Positions 10,041 to 18,673 of a stretch of DNA of 18,673 nt are shown piece after piece (the first letter of the stretch is position 1; each line of letters opens with the position of its first letter). The stretch is from contig JAEUBA010000244.1 in assembly GCA_018257865.1 (NCBI GenBank), positions 1-18,673 of the forward strand, given 5' to 3'. Below the pieces are notes generated by a model. That model was not told the DNA's origin and ran no database searches. It worked only from the letters and a program-made list of their open reading frames with translations. The position numbers and the translations under genes were made by a program. The DNA comes from Stereocaulon alpinum (Eukaryota; Ascomycota; Lecanoromycetes; Lecanorales; Stereocaulaceae).

Positions 10041-10076
10041 AACCCTAACTATAACCCTAACTACAACCCTAACTAT
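10041..10076 (-). repeat. Three 12-bp units containing TTAGGG
   Basis: The plus strand reads AACCCTAACTAY three times in a row. The reverse complement carries TTAGGG, the common fungal telomere hexamer, but with a 12-bp period that is not telomeric. The left arm holds only one TTAGGG at the equivalent place (near 5300). Probably just another arm minisatellite. Confidence 0.75.
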
Positions 10077-10082
10077 AAAGCA

Positions 10083-10855
10083 ATATCTAGTAACTCCAGT
10101 AACTCCAGTAACTCCAGCAACTCCAGTAACTCCAGCAATATTAGTAGTACCTATAATATCTAGTAATATTAGCAGCACCTGCAATATCTAGTAATATTAG
10201 TAACACTAGTAACACCTATAATATCCTATAACACCTGCAATACCTATAACACCTGCAATATTAGTAACACCTGCAATATCCTGCAGTACCTGTAACACCT
10301 GCAACACCTGCAATATCCAGCAATATCAGCAATATCAGCAACACCTGTAACACCTGTAACACCTACAACACCTGCAATATCCAGCAACATTAGTAATACC
10401 TGCAATATTAGTAATACCTGCAATATCCTACAGTACCTGCAACACCTACAACACCTGCAATATCTAGCAATATCAGTAACACCTGTAATATCCTGCAGTA
10501 CCTGCAACACCTGTAACACCTGCAATATCTAGTAATATCAGCAATACCTGCAATATCCTATAGTACCTACAACACCTGTAACACCTGCAATATCCAGTAA
10601 TATTAGTAATATCAGTAACACCTACAATACCTATAATACCTGCAATATCTAGTAATATTAGCAATACCTACAATATCCTGCAGTACCTATAATACCTACA
10701 ATACCTATAATATCTAGTAATATTAGCAACACCTGCAATATCCTGCAGTACCTATAACACCTATAATACCTACAATATCTAGCAATATTAGATCAGTAAC
10801 ATCTAGTAGCACTAGTAATATTAGTAATATCTAGTAATATTAGTAATACCTAGAT
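10083..10855 (-). repeat. Minisatellite B, right arm
   Basis: Inverted counterpart of 4575-5300: units such as ACACCTGCA and ATATCCTGCA on the plus strand, with the GGAGTTACT-type 9-mers (reading AGTAACTCC) at the inner end near 10087-10140. Many CA and TG steps survive here. The order of unit variants differs from the left arm, as expected if the arrays have expanded and contracted separately. The open frames on the minus strand at 10244-10525 and 10473-10664 are repeat translations, not genes. Confidence 0.9.
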
Positions 10856-10872
10856 AGTTTATTAATTATTAA

Positions 10873-10965
10873 TCAACCGTTTACCAACCGTTTACCAACC
10901 GTCTACTAACCTTTCTAACCGTCTACTAACCTTTCCAACCGTCTACCAACCGTTTACTAACTACA
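10873..10965 (-). repeat. Minisatellite A, right arm
   Basis: Inverted counterpart of 4407-4548 with fewer units: AACCGTTTACC and AACCGTCTACTAACCTTTCT on the plus strand. It ends at ACTAACTACAACGGTT, which matches the outer unique part of the left arm at about 4398-4414. Confidence 0.88.
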
Positions 10966-11106
10966 ACGGTTATTAGTTTTAGGAAGAGATATTCTAACGT
11001 TGTTATAACCAGATATAAACTAAATACTAACCAAATAAAGACTATTATCTAACTAGTAGCCAACCGTTTAATTATAGTATTAGAATTTTATAGGTAGATA
11101 TTATAG

Positions 11107-11914
11107 TATAGTATATACTATTAATAGGTACTAAATATTATTATATAGTATATATATATTAAACCTTAGTCTCGTAGATAGTACTAGACGGAAGTAGGAG
11201 AGAACCTTAAAGGCGTATATCGTAGAGATATAAGGATACGACCTTATTCTTAGTTACCCCTAAGTCTATAATATTAATTCTAATATCCGCTAGCGTAAGT
11301 AGTTCTAGACGTACTATAATAAGCCTAGGACGTAGGCGAATATCGTACTTATTAATATAAAGCAGTTTACTTTATTAGCTAATATAGTAATTATATATAG
11401 GAAGGGGGAAGTATTTATCGTAATCCTATATAAGACTCTACTAGTAAGTAATAATAGTTACGATAGAGCTATATAGTATAGAGCTACGTAGTTAGACGAG
11501 CCTAGTATACTATATAAGCTAGTAGGCTTAAAAGAGGTCTTTTTAGAAGAACTATCTAATAGCCTTAATATATACGAGTAAGTTAAGTACCTAATAGACT
11601 TACTATCTAGTAAGCTATTAAGGAGTAGCCCGATTTATAATATATTATATAACGAACTCGTAGCGATTAGGGACTACCTAAGTACTACGCTTAAGAAGAA
11701 GTAGATTCGTCTCTTAAGTAGCCTAATAGGCTCGCTAGTATTATTTATAAGGAAAGTAGATAGCTCCCTACGGCTTTATATTAACTATAGAGGACTTAAT
11801 AAGGTAACTATTAAGAATAACTACCTATTACTATTACTCTTAGAAACCTTAGAGAGGTTTATAGGTATTAAGTACTTTACTAAGATTAATATTTGTAATA
11901 CGTATTATAGGATA
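11107..11914 (+). mobile_element. Second Ty3/gypsy fragment, broken by the Helitron
   Basis: A gypsy pol segment that differs from the element at 420-4261. It begins at or soon after the edge of the palindrome (the first ~60 bases are only TA-rich) and ends at 11914, exactly where the Helitron 3' end abuts. No LTR is visible. The continuation of this RT is expected beyond the Helitron's other end, outside the window. Confidence 0.75.
11340..11914 (+). pseudogene. Gypsy pol fragment: pre-RT linker and N-terminal reverse transcriptase
   Basis: The frame reads KQFTLLANIV followed by EVFIVILY near 11353-11440, the pre-RT linker found in many fungal gypsy elements. IRDYLSTTLKKK follows near 11670, then SLIGSLVLFIRKVD, LYINYRGLNKVTIKNNY at 11774-11824, and KYFTKINICNTYYRI near 11870-11912, where the sequence passes into the Helitron. 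It has fewer stops per codon than the first gypsy copy and the RGLNKVTIKN motif is intact. The catalytic motifs B and C are absent through interruption. Confidence 0.85.
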
Positions 11915-11946
11915 CAAGTTAGTACCCGTAATCTTTATAGAAGATT
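11915..11946 (-). other. Helitron 3' terminus: hairpin and CTTG end
   Basis: On the minus strand AATCTTCTATAAAGATT (11930-11946) forms a short hairpin with one mismatch, followed after about 11 bases by CTTG at 11918-11915. The less mutated copy at 15486-15502 has perfect 7-bp arms, so the mismatch is probably a RIP change. Rolling-circle elements use such a hairpin as the 3' end signal. Confidence 0.85.
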
Positions 11947-12089
11947 AATAATTAAACGGGCTATATCTCGCTTATTTAATACTCGATTTATAAAATTTAC
12001 TAAGTAGATTTAAAAAGTTTTCTATTTATAGTCTAAGCGGGCTTCTAATTCTAAGTAATAGCTATATTAGACCTCTATATCAAGCAAAA

Positions 12090-14731
12090 TCTAACCCCTA
12101 AGTAACTCCTACTAGCTGTAACCGTCCTGCGAGTACTAGACCTATAGTAGTACCTACTTATAGACTAGGTTATTTATAAGCTTATACCTAATATACTCGT
12201 CCGAATCCGGACTAATTATATATAGGTTCGACTCTATAGTAACGCGCGAGTTACTAATATAGAATTATCTATAGGTAAACGCTAGACGGGACCGTAGGTT
12301 AAGTCCTATATACTTTATTAACTAGCCCTACGACTTATTAATAGTTATTACGAAGGTAGGGCGTATAGGGAACTGCTTATAGGTAAACGGGGTAGGGATA
12401 TACTTATTACTATCCTTAGACTATAAAGGGATCTTATATAAGACTACCTCGCTGCCGTTAAAACTCCTACCTATAATATTACCCTTAAGGACGTGTCTCC
12501 TATATTTAGTAAGTAAAATACGGGTCCTATTATAAAGACGGGGTATATTAAAGTTCCTTATTAATATTACTAGCGTCCCTACCTTTAACTATAGCTTATA
12601 TAGTAGTAGTAAGGGCTTATAGAATTTATTCTAGTACTTATTAGGGAATATCTCGTTTTTCTTAGGGTTTACCGCTTAATCGAAACTCTAGTATTTATAG
12701 TAGTCGCCCCGTATATAGTTAAGAATATAGTTATTAACTTTCTAGACATCCTTATTTATAATAGCTAGAATTACTTATTTAGTTAGATAGCGCCGGTCTA
12801 GAAGATCTCTACTAATAGTAGGGTAAATTTTATTAATTAGTACGTCTATAGTATTCCCTAGTAGGTATCTATATTTCTAAGGAGACTTCTTATCCTTAGT
12901 AATTAGGTCGACTATATTACCTTTACTATTACTAATATATAGGAGAGCTTCAGCAAATTCTACTATTCGCCGCCTACCTTCTTCAGTAAGACCTCTATTA
13001 CTTAAACGTATATTAGTAGTAAGCTGAAGAATAGTTACCTTATCCTAAAACGCCGCCTTCTAGATATAGGTATTAATAATAACGCCTATAGTCCCCCCTA
13101 GGACTACTAGTAAGGTCTAATAGAAATCGCCGTAAAAGTAAATAACCTTACTACTAAAGTAAGCTCCGTTATTACCGCAAATATCCTATAAAGAATAGCT
13201 AACGTATTTAATAGCGAAATAACTCTATATAGGTACTTTATCCTAAAAGATAATATAAGCCCGCTTAATTAACTCTATAAGATTAGTCCCTTTCTAAATA
13301 CCGTAACTAAACGTACTCTTAGCGTCTAATAGGATCTTAAATTACGAATAGGTAGTATATCTACTATCTAATAGGGTCGTAGTAATACCTAAAGAGGCTA
13401 TAGCTAAAGTAATATACTTCTAAGAATAGAGCTTCTTTAGAATAGTATTTTAGACTATAGTCTTCCTAGTACCGCTAGCGCCGTTTAAAAAGAATAGTAC
13501 GCTTATACTAAATTTATTATTATTATTCTTATCTACTACAGCTATAATCTTTTCGGCTGCTAGGTATTAGTTAGTATTAAACTTCTACTATTCAACTTCT
13601 ATATCTTCTAGTATAATATTATAAGATATCTCCTCGCGGAGTAGACGGTTCTAGATTCGCGATTTATATAGAAGATCGAATAGAATAACGACCGGCGGAA
13701 GGTTAAATAGCTCTAGGCTAAGGCTACTTTTAATAGTAGACTAGTAGTCTAACTAGCCTAAAATTAAATATAGAGTATATTACTCAGCCTAAAATACTAG
13801 GTCTTATACGCGTTCGTCCTTATAGCCCTAAAGGATATCTATATAGTAGGCGAAATACTTATTTAATATATAGGTATAGTCGTCTAATATACTATTTTAA
13901 TAATTAGAATATATAGGCTAGCTTAAATAGAGAATATAATTTAACTTAGTTAAATATAGTCCGACTTAGATATAGAATATAGTCTAACTTAGATAGAAAA
14001 ATAATTACTATAGTAATAAAAATAGATATATACCTTACTTTAAATTTCTCCTAAAGTACTAAAGGGTCCTTTAGGTATAGTTCTAATAGAATAGTTATAA
14101 AAAGACCTTATAGTACCACTAGTAAGTAAAGAGTCTTTACTTCCTTTAGTATCTTAACGCAGTACTTATTATTCTCTACTAATCTAAGTTAAACGTAGGT
14201 AACTTTATATATTAGAAGCTCGCTGTTAATAGTCTATAGATTATTAAATAATATCACCCCCTAATAGTAGGTAAGAAGGAGTTAGTAATAGTATAAATTA
14301 CCCTACTTAGGACTAATTATATATATATATTTAATTACCTCCCCCTTTTTGCGAATATACTATATCTATTTCCTCTTATCCTATATAAAATATATAGGAA
14401 ATTCGTTATATAGGTAATTAAGGGGGTTTATATCTAGAAGGTATAGTTACCCGTTCCTTCTCCTAAATAGTAGAGGCCGATTATTCTCTAAGGCTTCCTT
14501 TATAAGATAATTTATCTTAAAGAACTCCGTTAACTATATCTTATATAATAAGTCCTTATTAAGAATAGTCTTAGTAGTATCCTTATCTAGATTAACGCTA
14601 ATCTACTACTCCTTAGGTAAATAAATCTACAGCCGTTTAATATAAGGCTTAATCCCCTCTATACTAAACCTAAAGATCTTCTAGTAAGCTTCGGAGCTTC
14701 CTATCTAATAACTTTTATAGAATTCGGTAAC
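12090..14731 (-). pseudogene. Helitron Rep-helicase, C-terminal (Pif1-like helicase) half
   Basis: This half would unwind DNA 5' to 3' during rolling-circle transposition. Reading down the minus strand from 14731, the frame opens with VTEFYKSY*IGSSEAY*KIFRF, the segment that links Rep and helicase in Helitrons, followed by a hydrophilic linker. The helicase Walker A is at 13459-13482, read as NGASGTRKT after FFL (family G-x-x-G-T-G-K-T, one Gly now Arg). Later motifs include KVGTLVILIRN near 12580, FPIRPTFVITINKS*G at about 12323-12370 (the INKSQG motif), and SRVTIESNLYIISPDS near 12190-12245. The protein ends near 12090. Stops are frequent, all TAG/TAA. Length fits the helicase part of fungal Helitron proteins. 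Confidence 0.9.
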
Positions 14732-14819
14732 CTTATCTTTCTTATAATAACAGAATATCGCGACTTTCGGAGCAATTCCGCCTTTGCAGCCAATTAGATT
14801 GCCCCTATACTTCTCCCCC

Positions 14820-15340
14820 CCTGATAGTACGCTTTTCGGCCTAGCGCCTTCAACCACCAAAAGTTGAATCTGCTTCGCAACTTCTTCGCAGTAATGCCTC
14901 GCGCCACATACGTTATATAATATCTAGATAATTTCACAAGTTTTAAAGTCAGCTATCAGCTTGCTTGCGCATCAAAAATTTTCAAAAACGGTCCATTTGC
15001 GCAATAGTTGTAAGCAAAAGAAGTGTTTTCGCTATGTTTTACGGGCAGCTAGCTCGCTGGCAAATGCTAAGCTTAATGCCCTAACAGTACCCTTTTCCGC
15101 CTAGCGCCTTCAACCACCAAAAGTTGAATCTATATCGCAACTTCTTCGCAGTAATGCCTCGCGCCACATACGTCATACAATATCTAGATAATTTCACAAG
15201 TTTTAAAGTCAGCTATCAGCTTGCTTGCGTATTAATAATTTTCAAAATCGGCCCATTTGCGCAATAGTTGTGAGTAAAAGAAGCGTTTTCGCTATATATT
15301 ACAGGTAGCCCTAGCTCGCTACCAAATACTAAGCTTAATA
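14820..15340 (+). repeat. Two ~260-bp direct repeats inside Helitron copy B
   Basis: Unit 1 (14820-15078) and unit 2 (15079-15340) share most of their sequence, e.g. CTAGCGCCTTCAACCACCAA, ACTTCTTCGCAGTAATGCCT and GTCAGCTATCAGCTTGCTTG. They differ partly by CA/TG-to-TA changes concentrated in the end of unit 2. The function is unknown; internal tandem repeats are common in non-autonomous Helitrons. Confidence 0.9.
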
Positions 15341-15485
15341 CTTACTATTTAAATAACTTTAGAAGTCTTAGGGGTAGAGATTAGCTTTATATATATAAAA
15401 TATACTATAAATAGAGAGCTTTCCAACGCCGCTCAAATTTTCTAAATCGGGTATAAAATAAGCGATATATAGCTATTTTATTATT

Positions 15486-15517
15486 AATCTTCTGTGAAGA
15501 TTACGGGCACTAACTTG
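15486..15517 (+). other. Intact 3' hairpin and end of Helitron copy B
   Basis: The 7-bp stem AATCTTC/GAAGATT with loop TGT is followed by 11 bases and CTTG. The equivalent position in copy A (6182-6213) and in the autonomous element (11946-11915) carries the same structure with RIP-type mismatches. The end is CTTG rather than the usual CTRR. Confidence 0.85.
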
Positions 15518-18500
15518 TTAACTAATAAAGGCTTTAGCCGTTGCTACCCTAGCGGTATAGGGTTCCCCTAAGGTACTATTATTAATTAAGTAACCGAAAT
15601 ATTTGCCTAGTTTAGACCCTTATAGATATACTTAAATAAGTAAAATATAGACTTAATAGAGGCGTAGATCTTAATATTTAGATAAGTATAGTACTTCTTT
15701 AGAAGCTAGGGGTTATAAGGAATAACCTATTAGTTAGTATAGCCCTCTAGGGTAGGCTCTATATATAGGCGTCGATAATATAGGTATACTCCCTTAGGAT
15801 CGAACGATAACTTATTATAAATATCCTTAGGGAAGAACTTAAAGTACTAGTTCTTCTCTTTATCCTAGTAGATATTAGAGGCTAAGTAACGGTAATAGAT
15901 TATATAAGTAGTTACTAACTTATAGAGTACTAGGTCCTTCGTCTTATTAGGAATAACAGCTTAGACGGCGTTATTAATCTAGGAGATATATCTAATTTTA
16001 TCCTCCTTATAAATAATAAGAAGGATATAGGCGTGCGGTAGACCTCGCTTTTAAAATTTAACTATATAGTAATAACTAATATAGACGCCTAAGATATATC
16101 TCTTAAAAAGATCCTTAAGAAGCTCCTAAAGCTTTATATTAAAAACCTATACCTATATATTATAGACCTCCGTCGTCGATAAACTAGGTTAAATAGAACG
16201 GCGGACGTTAGCCTAATTCGGGTTATATATAAAAGTTATAAAGAAGGTAGGATTACCTTAATACTATACTATTATTAAAGCGTCCTCTATATCTACCTTT
16301 ATAGCTTTAGGGCTACCGGCTATATTAGATAGTAGAATAGTAACCTTACTACTAAGATCGCTAAGCCCTAAATCTAAATTATTATATAGTTAATTAATTA
16401 AGCCTTTATAGCTAAGTACCCGAATTTTATACTAATACTTAATATACTAATTTAGGTTATTCTATTTAATAGTAGTATAAGCGTTAGTAATAAAGTAGCC
16501 AAGGAGACGCTTAGAATAGAGTAATTAAAAGAATCTACTATTATAGTACTATTATAGTATTAGTAGAAGAATTCTTTAAAATATTAAATCTTATAAGGCC
16601 TACCCCGCAGGGAAATCTTATTTTAAAAACTTAAAAATACGGAAAATATAATATATACTCTCTAGTAGTTGATTATTTTAGTACTATTTTAAGTAATATA
16701 TTAATAGTTCTATAAAAATTATATTTAGAACGAAATTCTTCTCTATATCTAGCTTACTTATACTAGCTAATAGATATCTTCCGTAATTATTAATAGCGAC
16801 GTCTATAGCTACTATAATAAAGCGCTATATATCTAGTACTTATAGAGGTATTACTAAGATAGTATAGAAGGGGGGCGGCGCTTTTTAGAAGAAAAATAAT
16901 AGAAGATCGTAATATCCTATATAAAGATATAAAGTACTAGAAAAGATAATCTTACTAATATAAGGGTAGATATTTAAAAGATATAAATTAGGCTTACCTA
17001 TAGCTAATAGCGATAGATCTAACTCCTAGTAACCTATATAAACCCTCTATAACCTCTTAGTATAGCTTTATCTCTTTTAGGCTCTTCCTCCTTATCGCTA
17101 TACTTAGGCCGGTCGGGGTCCTAATATATACTATAGTACTAAGTAGTTCCCTACCTTATATTTAACCTATAAGTAGTAAGGAGATATCCTTCTAGGAGCC
17201 TATTATATCCCTATAGTAGTAGACTATTATACCAGCTCTATTCCCTATAAGGGAAAGGTAGGATATACTATAGGGGTATATAGGATAAGTACTATTTAGG
17301 GACCCTTATAAGGCCCCTACCCTTAACTTTAATACGAATATCTTATATAATACGTCCCTTCGCGCCGTTAAGAGGAGTAATTATAATATAGGCTACCTTA
17401 CTAAATATAGGGCGATTATATATACTATAATTAGCACGCTTAGGGTTATATTATATAATATAGACGTTTATAGTCTATAGAGGGTATCTTACCTTATTAT
17501 CTAATAAGCGTTTCTAATAAGTCTTAAAGCTCTATATATAGGGGTTAATATCTTAAAGGAGTCGCTAAAGAAGAAGTACTATATCTATATTAATAGATCT
17601 TTTAACCTACCTAGTATATATTATATAGGTGTCTACTTAATCCTAGCTATTATTAATAAAGTAGTATTAGGTATATCTCTTAATAACACCTTCTTTAGGT
17701 AAAAGTAGACTAATAGCGTAATATATCCCCCCTTAAATCTTATATATAGTCTGCCTAACCTAATAATCTATCTTATCTACGCCTTTACTAGTAAAAGAAA
17801 GTAGGTTATTATAGTTTAAGACTCTCTTAATAAACGTAGTACTACGGGTAGTCTATTTTATCTTATACTACCCTAGCTAATAAGGGTCTAAGATACGGTC
17901 CTAACTATCTAATATATATTCTACCTTATAAAATAGCTTGTTTAATACGAGAACTCGACGCTTAGGGTTACCTTCGGGTAGTTATTTAAGGAATTCGAAG
18001 TTAGGGGAGTTAGATACCTAGATATTAATTATACTATTCTAATAGTACTACTACTATTTAGTAGAAAAACGCTTACCCTTAAAAGAGAAGGTATAGTAAT
18101 AAGGATATTTATTAGTTAGATTAAAGAACTATAGTAATATAACGTACTTTAGGAGATTAATATATACTTATAGTAGCTAAGTATATAAATACGTACTAAG
18201 TAAGGTTCTACTACCCTTATCTATAGTATTATAGCGCTAATACGGTCGACGGTAATATTACTAATATAGTATATATTCCTCGCTGTTCTCCTATACCTAT
18301 AGGGCGTATCCCTGTTACTAGCGGAGGTTATATCGTAGTTTTAATAGGGGTACTTCCTCTTTAGAAGAAGAATCTTAGTACTTAGGTAGACTTAAATCCT
18401 CTAGATTATAGGGCGGTATAACTACTTAGATAACTAGTTAAATATCTAATTAGGTAGGGCGAGGCTATTAATAGGTAATATCTAATTAGGTAGGGCGAGG

Positions 18501-18600
18501 CCGTAGATAGGCGTTCTACTACTATAGTCGAATAATTAGCCTTCTCTATATATTATAAATTTATACCTACTAACTTATAGTAGTAATATTAAGGTTCCTA
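15518..18600 (-). pseudogene. Helitron Rep-helicase, N-terminal (HUH Rep) half
   Basis: This half would nick and join DNA ends through an HUH endonuclease. On the minus strand the frame is followed from about 18410 (LEDLSLPKY) through an N-terminal part to a Helitron-like N domain with FTSKGVDK near 17780 and ISLLLPKEGV near 17690. YNPKRANYSIYNRPIFSKVA follows near 17400-17455, then the Rep domain: GNPTFFITFIYNPN near 16230-16265, VKF*KRGLPHAY at 16027-16060, and ASIKSIFYLFKYIYKG near 15610-15670. The HUH motif reads HAY at 16027-16035, so one metal-binding His is lost by CAY to TAY. It is cut at 15518 by the short Helitron. The start codon is not visible and may lie above 18500; identification between 16400 and 17000 is weak. 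Confidence 0.85.
18441..18501 (+). repeat. 25-bp direct repeat, 36-bp period
   Basis: An identical 25-base block (core TCTAATTAGGTAGGGCGAGG) occurs at 18441-18465 and 18477-18501. The 36-bp spacing equals 12 codons, so the duplication keeps the frame of the Rep-helicase N-terminal region if that region is coding. Upstream, 18502-18673 shows nothing I can identify. Confidence 0.9.
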
Positions 18601-18673
18601 GCGCTCTAAGCGGTCCTAGCGCGTTTCCCCCTACCTTAACCTTATATTCTACGGTTAATAGTATTATTTAGGA

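Larger units (their letters stand above)
4262..11106. mobile_element. Palindromic foldback-like element with satellite arms and a LINE loop
   Basis: The ends are inverted copies: CTATAATATC at 4262 and GATATTATAG ending at 11106, each flanked outside by TA (4260-4261 and 11107-11108), compatible with a 2-bp target duplication but weak evidence in such TA-rich DNA. The inverted homology runs inward for about 1.23 kb per arm, to 6273 on the left (ignoring the 781-bp Helitron) and 9868 on the right. Beyond those points the sequence is single-copy here and LINE-like. Different gypsy fragments lie on the two sides. The plan (long inverted repeats containing internal tandem repeats around an unrelated loop) resembles Foldback or Galileo-type elements. 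No transposase is visible, so this is a structural resemblance only. A local inverted duplication with no transposition is the main alternative. Confidence 0.6.
9868..11106 (-). repeat. Right inverted arm, uninterrupted
   Basis: A stretch of 1239 bp that is the reverse complement of the left arm. From the inside out it holds the inner segment (starting ATACTATATAGGC), a unique segment around 9930-10040, a three-unit TTAGGG-bearing repeat, minisatellite B, minisatellite A and the end segment to 11106. It lacks the Helitron found in the left arm and so records the pre-insertion sequence at 9925-9940. Minisatellite copy numbers differ from the left arm. Confidence 0.88.
14732..15517 (+). mobile_element. 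Non-autonomous Helitron inserted in the Rep-helicase gene (copy B)
   Basis: A 786-bp element without an ORF, the best-preserved copy of the family. It starts at about 14732 (CTTATCTTTC) and ends with CTTG at 15517, with a perfect hairpin AATCTTC-TGT-GAAGATT at 15486-15502. If it is removed, the minus-strand Rep-helicase frame runs on in phase from AKAFIS* to VTEFY, which supports the boundaries and shows no target duplication. The flanks are C and T rather than A and T. The 5' two thirds keep many CA/TG steps; the last ~230 bases are as depleted as the surroundings. Orientation is opposite to the host Helitron. Confidence 0.82.
11915..18673 (-). mobile_element. Autonomous Helitron (Rep-helicase), 3' end in window, 5' end beyond
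   Basis: On the minus strand the element ends at 11915 with a subterminal hairpin and CTTG, followed by T of the interrupted gypsy RT. Upstream of the end, about 120 bases (11915-12035) align with the last ~120 bases of the short Helitrons at 5433-6213 and 14732-15517. The remaining sequence encodes a Rep/helicase protein read across 12090 to about 18600 and split by a 786-bp insertion. No 5' terminus like that of the short copies was found before the window edge. RIP-mutated, with TAG/TAA stops throughout. Confidence 0.88.

Noticed and set aside
10041..10076. True telomere tract
   Set aside because: 12-bp period, only three units, internal to a palindrome and flanked by other satellites.
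10244..10664. Open frames on the minus strand with Cys/Arg/Leu/Val repeats
   Set aside because: Simple translations of the right-arm minisatellite, overlapping in different phases and with no conserved counterpart in the left arm.
4262..11106. Classical cut-and-paste DNA transposon with its own transposase
   Set aside because: The interior translates as LINE ORF1, endonuclease and RT. No DDE-type transposase was recognised on either strand.
11107..11914. Continuation of the first gypsy element across the palindrome
   Set aside because: This segment encodes pre-RT and N-terminal RT, which the first element already has. The missing part of the first element would be integrase, so this is a second copy.
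1..18673. Mitochondrial or otherwise naturally AT-rich DNA
   Set aside because: CG and CC are common and the bias is specific to CA/TG loss. Recognisable nuclear transposons carry RIP-type stops instead of an alternative code.

Overview
The window looks like a gene-free, transposon-only block from a filamentous ascomycete. No intact host gene, tRNA or rRNA is visible. Almost everything shows the signature of repeat-induced point mutation (RIP): CA and TG steps are nearly gone and TA is in vast excess, while CG, CC and CT survive. I find no CA or TG at all in 2401-2700. Reading frames are therefore full of TAG/TAA stops, start codons are lost, and identifications rest on translating through the stops.

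Layout. (1) 1-144: the 5' end of a short non-autonomous Helitron on the minus strand. (2) about 420-4261: a degenerate Ty3/gypsy retrotransposon on the plus strand, with Gag and zinc knuckle, protease, reverse transcriptase and RNase H, cut off before integrase. (3) 4262-11106: a 6.8-kb palindromic, foldback-like element. Its two inverted arms of about 1.23 kb are built largely of 9-, 10- and 20-bp minisatellites. Its loop is a minus-strand Tad/jockey-like LINE with ORF1, endonuclease and only the start of reverse transcriptase. The left arm is interrupted by a 781-bp non-autonomous Helitron (5433-6213). (4) 11107-11914: a second gypsy pol fragment, broken inside reverse transcriptase. (5) 11915 to beyond 18673: a degenerate autonomous Helitron on the minus strand that sits in that gypsy fragment. 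It encodes a Rep (HUH) plus Pif1-type helicase protein, split by a second 786-bp non-autonomous Helitron (14732-15517).

How the parts relate. The short Helitrons share their 3' terminal region, including the subterminal hairpin and the CTTG end, with the autonomous Helitron in the same window, so the large one probably supplied the transposase for the small ones. The uninterrupted right arm of the palindrome serves as an empty-site control for the Helitron in the left arm, which fixes its ends within a base or so. The nesting order is gypsy, then autonomous Helitron, then short Helitron; and independently palindrome, then short Helitron. RIP affected nearly all of it. The minisatellites and the 5' two thirds of the short Helitron at 14732 are the parts that still hold many CA/TG steps.

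The most unusual structure is the palindromic element with satellite-built arms and a LINE loop. The best-supported new family is the Helitron with a non-canonical CTTG terminus.
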